20,129 bases of DNA from Cylindrodendrum hubeiense (taxonomy: Eukaryota; Ascomycota; Sordariomycetes; Hypocreales; Nectriaceae), in contig JAANBB010000605.1 in assembly GCA_014621425.1 (NCBI GenBank), positions 1 to 20,129 of the forward strand, written 5' to 3'. Numbering within the stretch: position 1 is the stretch's first letter; each line of letters opens with the position of its first letter. This document shows, piece by piece, positions 19,265 through 20,129 of the stretch. The notes beneath the pieces were generated by a model that did not search any database, was not told the origin of the DNA, and saw only the letters and a program-made list of their open reading frames with translations. A program made the translations under genes and the position numbers.

Positions 19265-20118
19265 CGACGCCGGGCTCGGCCGGGTCGGTACCCACGCAGC
19301 ACAGCATAGCGCAGCGCATGTAGCGAGGGTTGGGTACCTGAACCCGCTGCAGGCAGTGGTAAAACAGGAGCATTCAGGGCAGGTCGCTAGGGGGGTCCGG
19401 TGTACCGCTACGACGTACAGTACATGGCGGCAGGGAATGGCTAGTGGGTGCGTGCGATGGGGAGAGGAGAGGAGCGGGTGGGTGAGAGGGCCCCAAGGCC
19501 GGGCCCCCAGGGTCCAAGGGGGGGTGGGGATAGGGCGGAGCGTGGGTTGGGTAGTGTGTGGGCGTGAGACGTGGGGCGTACCCATGGGGCACTGGGCTGG
19601 GGCGTGGGTGTGACTGACTGATTGAGCAGAATGACTGACTGAGGCACTGGGCGACTGAGTTTTGGGAGGGAGAGGGTGAGGGCGTGTGGTTTAGCACTCC
19701 CCACCAGCACCCGCTAGCACGCACGAGCACCCCAGGCGGGAGAAGCAGGAGGCTCCGAAGCTACGAGATTTGGCGCCCCCATCCCCATCCGATGGCCGCT
19801 CGCTCGGGGAGATAGAGGGTATCTACAGCGTATCCTGGGCACCGCTAAGGTAGGGTAGGCAGATACCGCGACGACAGCTGCGCCCAGCGAACGCCGTACG
19901 GCACCTGCTCCGAGCCATGGCAGAGAAGTCGCCCACAGAGTCGCCCCGAGTGACGACACGTATCCGCAACCCACGGCGCACCGCGCTGCGCACCGCGGAC
20001 GGCCGGCGAGTGCGATGGACGGGAAACATGACGACAGCTGGGTCGAGCGTCGTCTGTCAACTGGGGATGCGATGCTGCGGCGACACCCCCCGAGACACTG
20101 GCTTTCTCCCAGGCGGAG
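19039..20118. promoter_or_regulatory. Candidate CreA (SYGGRG) sites upstream of creA
   Basis: Plus-strand matches begin at 19039, 19052, 19173, 19183, 19524, 19535, 19571, 19597, 20061 and 20113. Minus-strand matches lie at 19505-19510, 19699-19704 and 19730-19735. Pairs at 19173/19183, 19524/19535 and 19571/19597 are close enough for the double-site arrangement known to matter for Cre1. About nine matches would be expected by chance in GC-rich DNA of this length, so the total alone is weak evidence. No gene is seen in 19265-20129. Confidence 0.3.
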
Positions 20119-20129
20119 CGACGGAGTCC

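Noticed and set aside
19014..19373. 119-codon minus-strand frame upstream of creA
   Set aside because: Low complexity (Pro/Ser/Thr) with no family resemblance. It is more likely promoter and leader sequence, though its ATG at 19306 matters as a potential uORF.

Overview
The window reads as nuclear DNA of a filamentous ascomycete, most likely a Sordariomycete and perhaps Hypocreales. The genes carry short introns of 45-199 bp with GTAAGT, GTACGT or GTATGT-like donors and CTAAC or CTGAC branch-like motifs. Exons are GC-rich with C-ending codons. The last gene encodes a CreA/Cre1 carbon catabolite repressor whose N-terminus and paired zinc fingers are of Pezizomycotina type. No bacterial, plasmid or phage signature was seen.

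Layout: (1) 1-1450, minus strand, 5' part of a folate biosynthesis gene (HPPK-DHPS), cut by the window start. (2) 1451-2621, a divergent promoter region. (3) 2622-4001, plus strand, a nitronate monooxygenase with three exons. (4) 4005-4404, a short convergent 3' region. (5) 4405-6076, minus strand, a GLO3-type Arf GTPase-activating protein with five exons. (6) 6077-6468, a compact divergent promoter. (7) 6469-7312, plus strand, the mitochondrial import subunit TIM21 with four exons, preceded by a 7-codon upstream ORF whose stop overlaps the TIM21 start. (8) 7313-17700, about 10.4 kb with no recognisable gene, lying between two converging genes. It has an AT-rich part (to about 9600) and a GC-rich part. 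(9) 17701-18969, minus strand, the intronless creA/cre1 gene. (10) 18970-20129, its upstream region.

The genes are housekeeping or regulatory and do not form a pathway cluster: folate synthesis in mitochondria, nitronate detoxification, COPI/Arf traffic, presequence translocation into mitochondria, and global glucose repression. Two divergent pairs (FOL1/NMO and GLO3/TIM21) each share one intergenic promoter. I do not see a convincing new multi-gene system. The least explained part is the 10.4 kb gene-free interval downstream of creA, where neither flanking gene needs a promoter. The most concrete small regulatory signals are the TIM21 stop-start uORF and an inverted CCAAT pair in the FOL1/NMO promoter. 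Intron boundaries were deduced by eye from reading frame, splice consensus and family similarity; no database search or RNA evidence was available.
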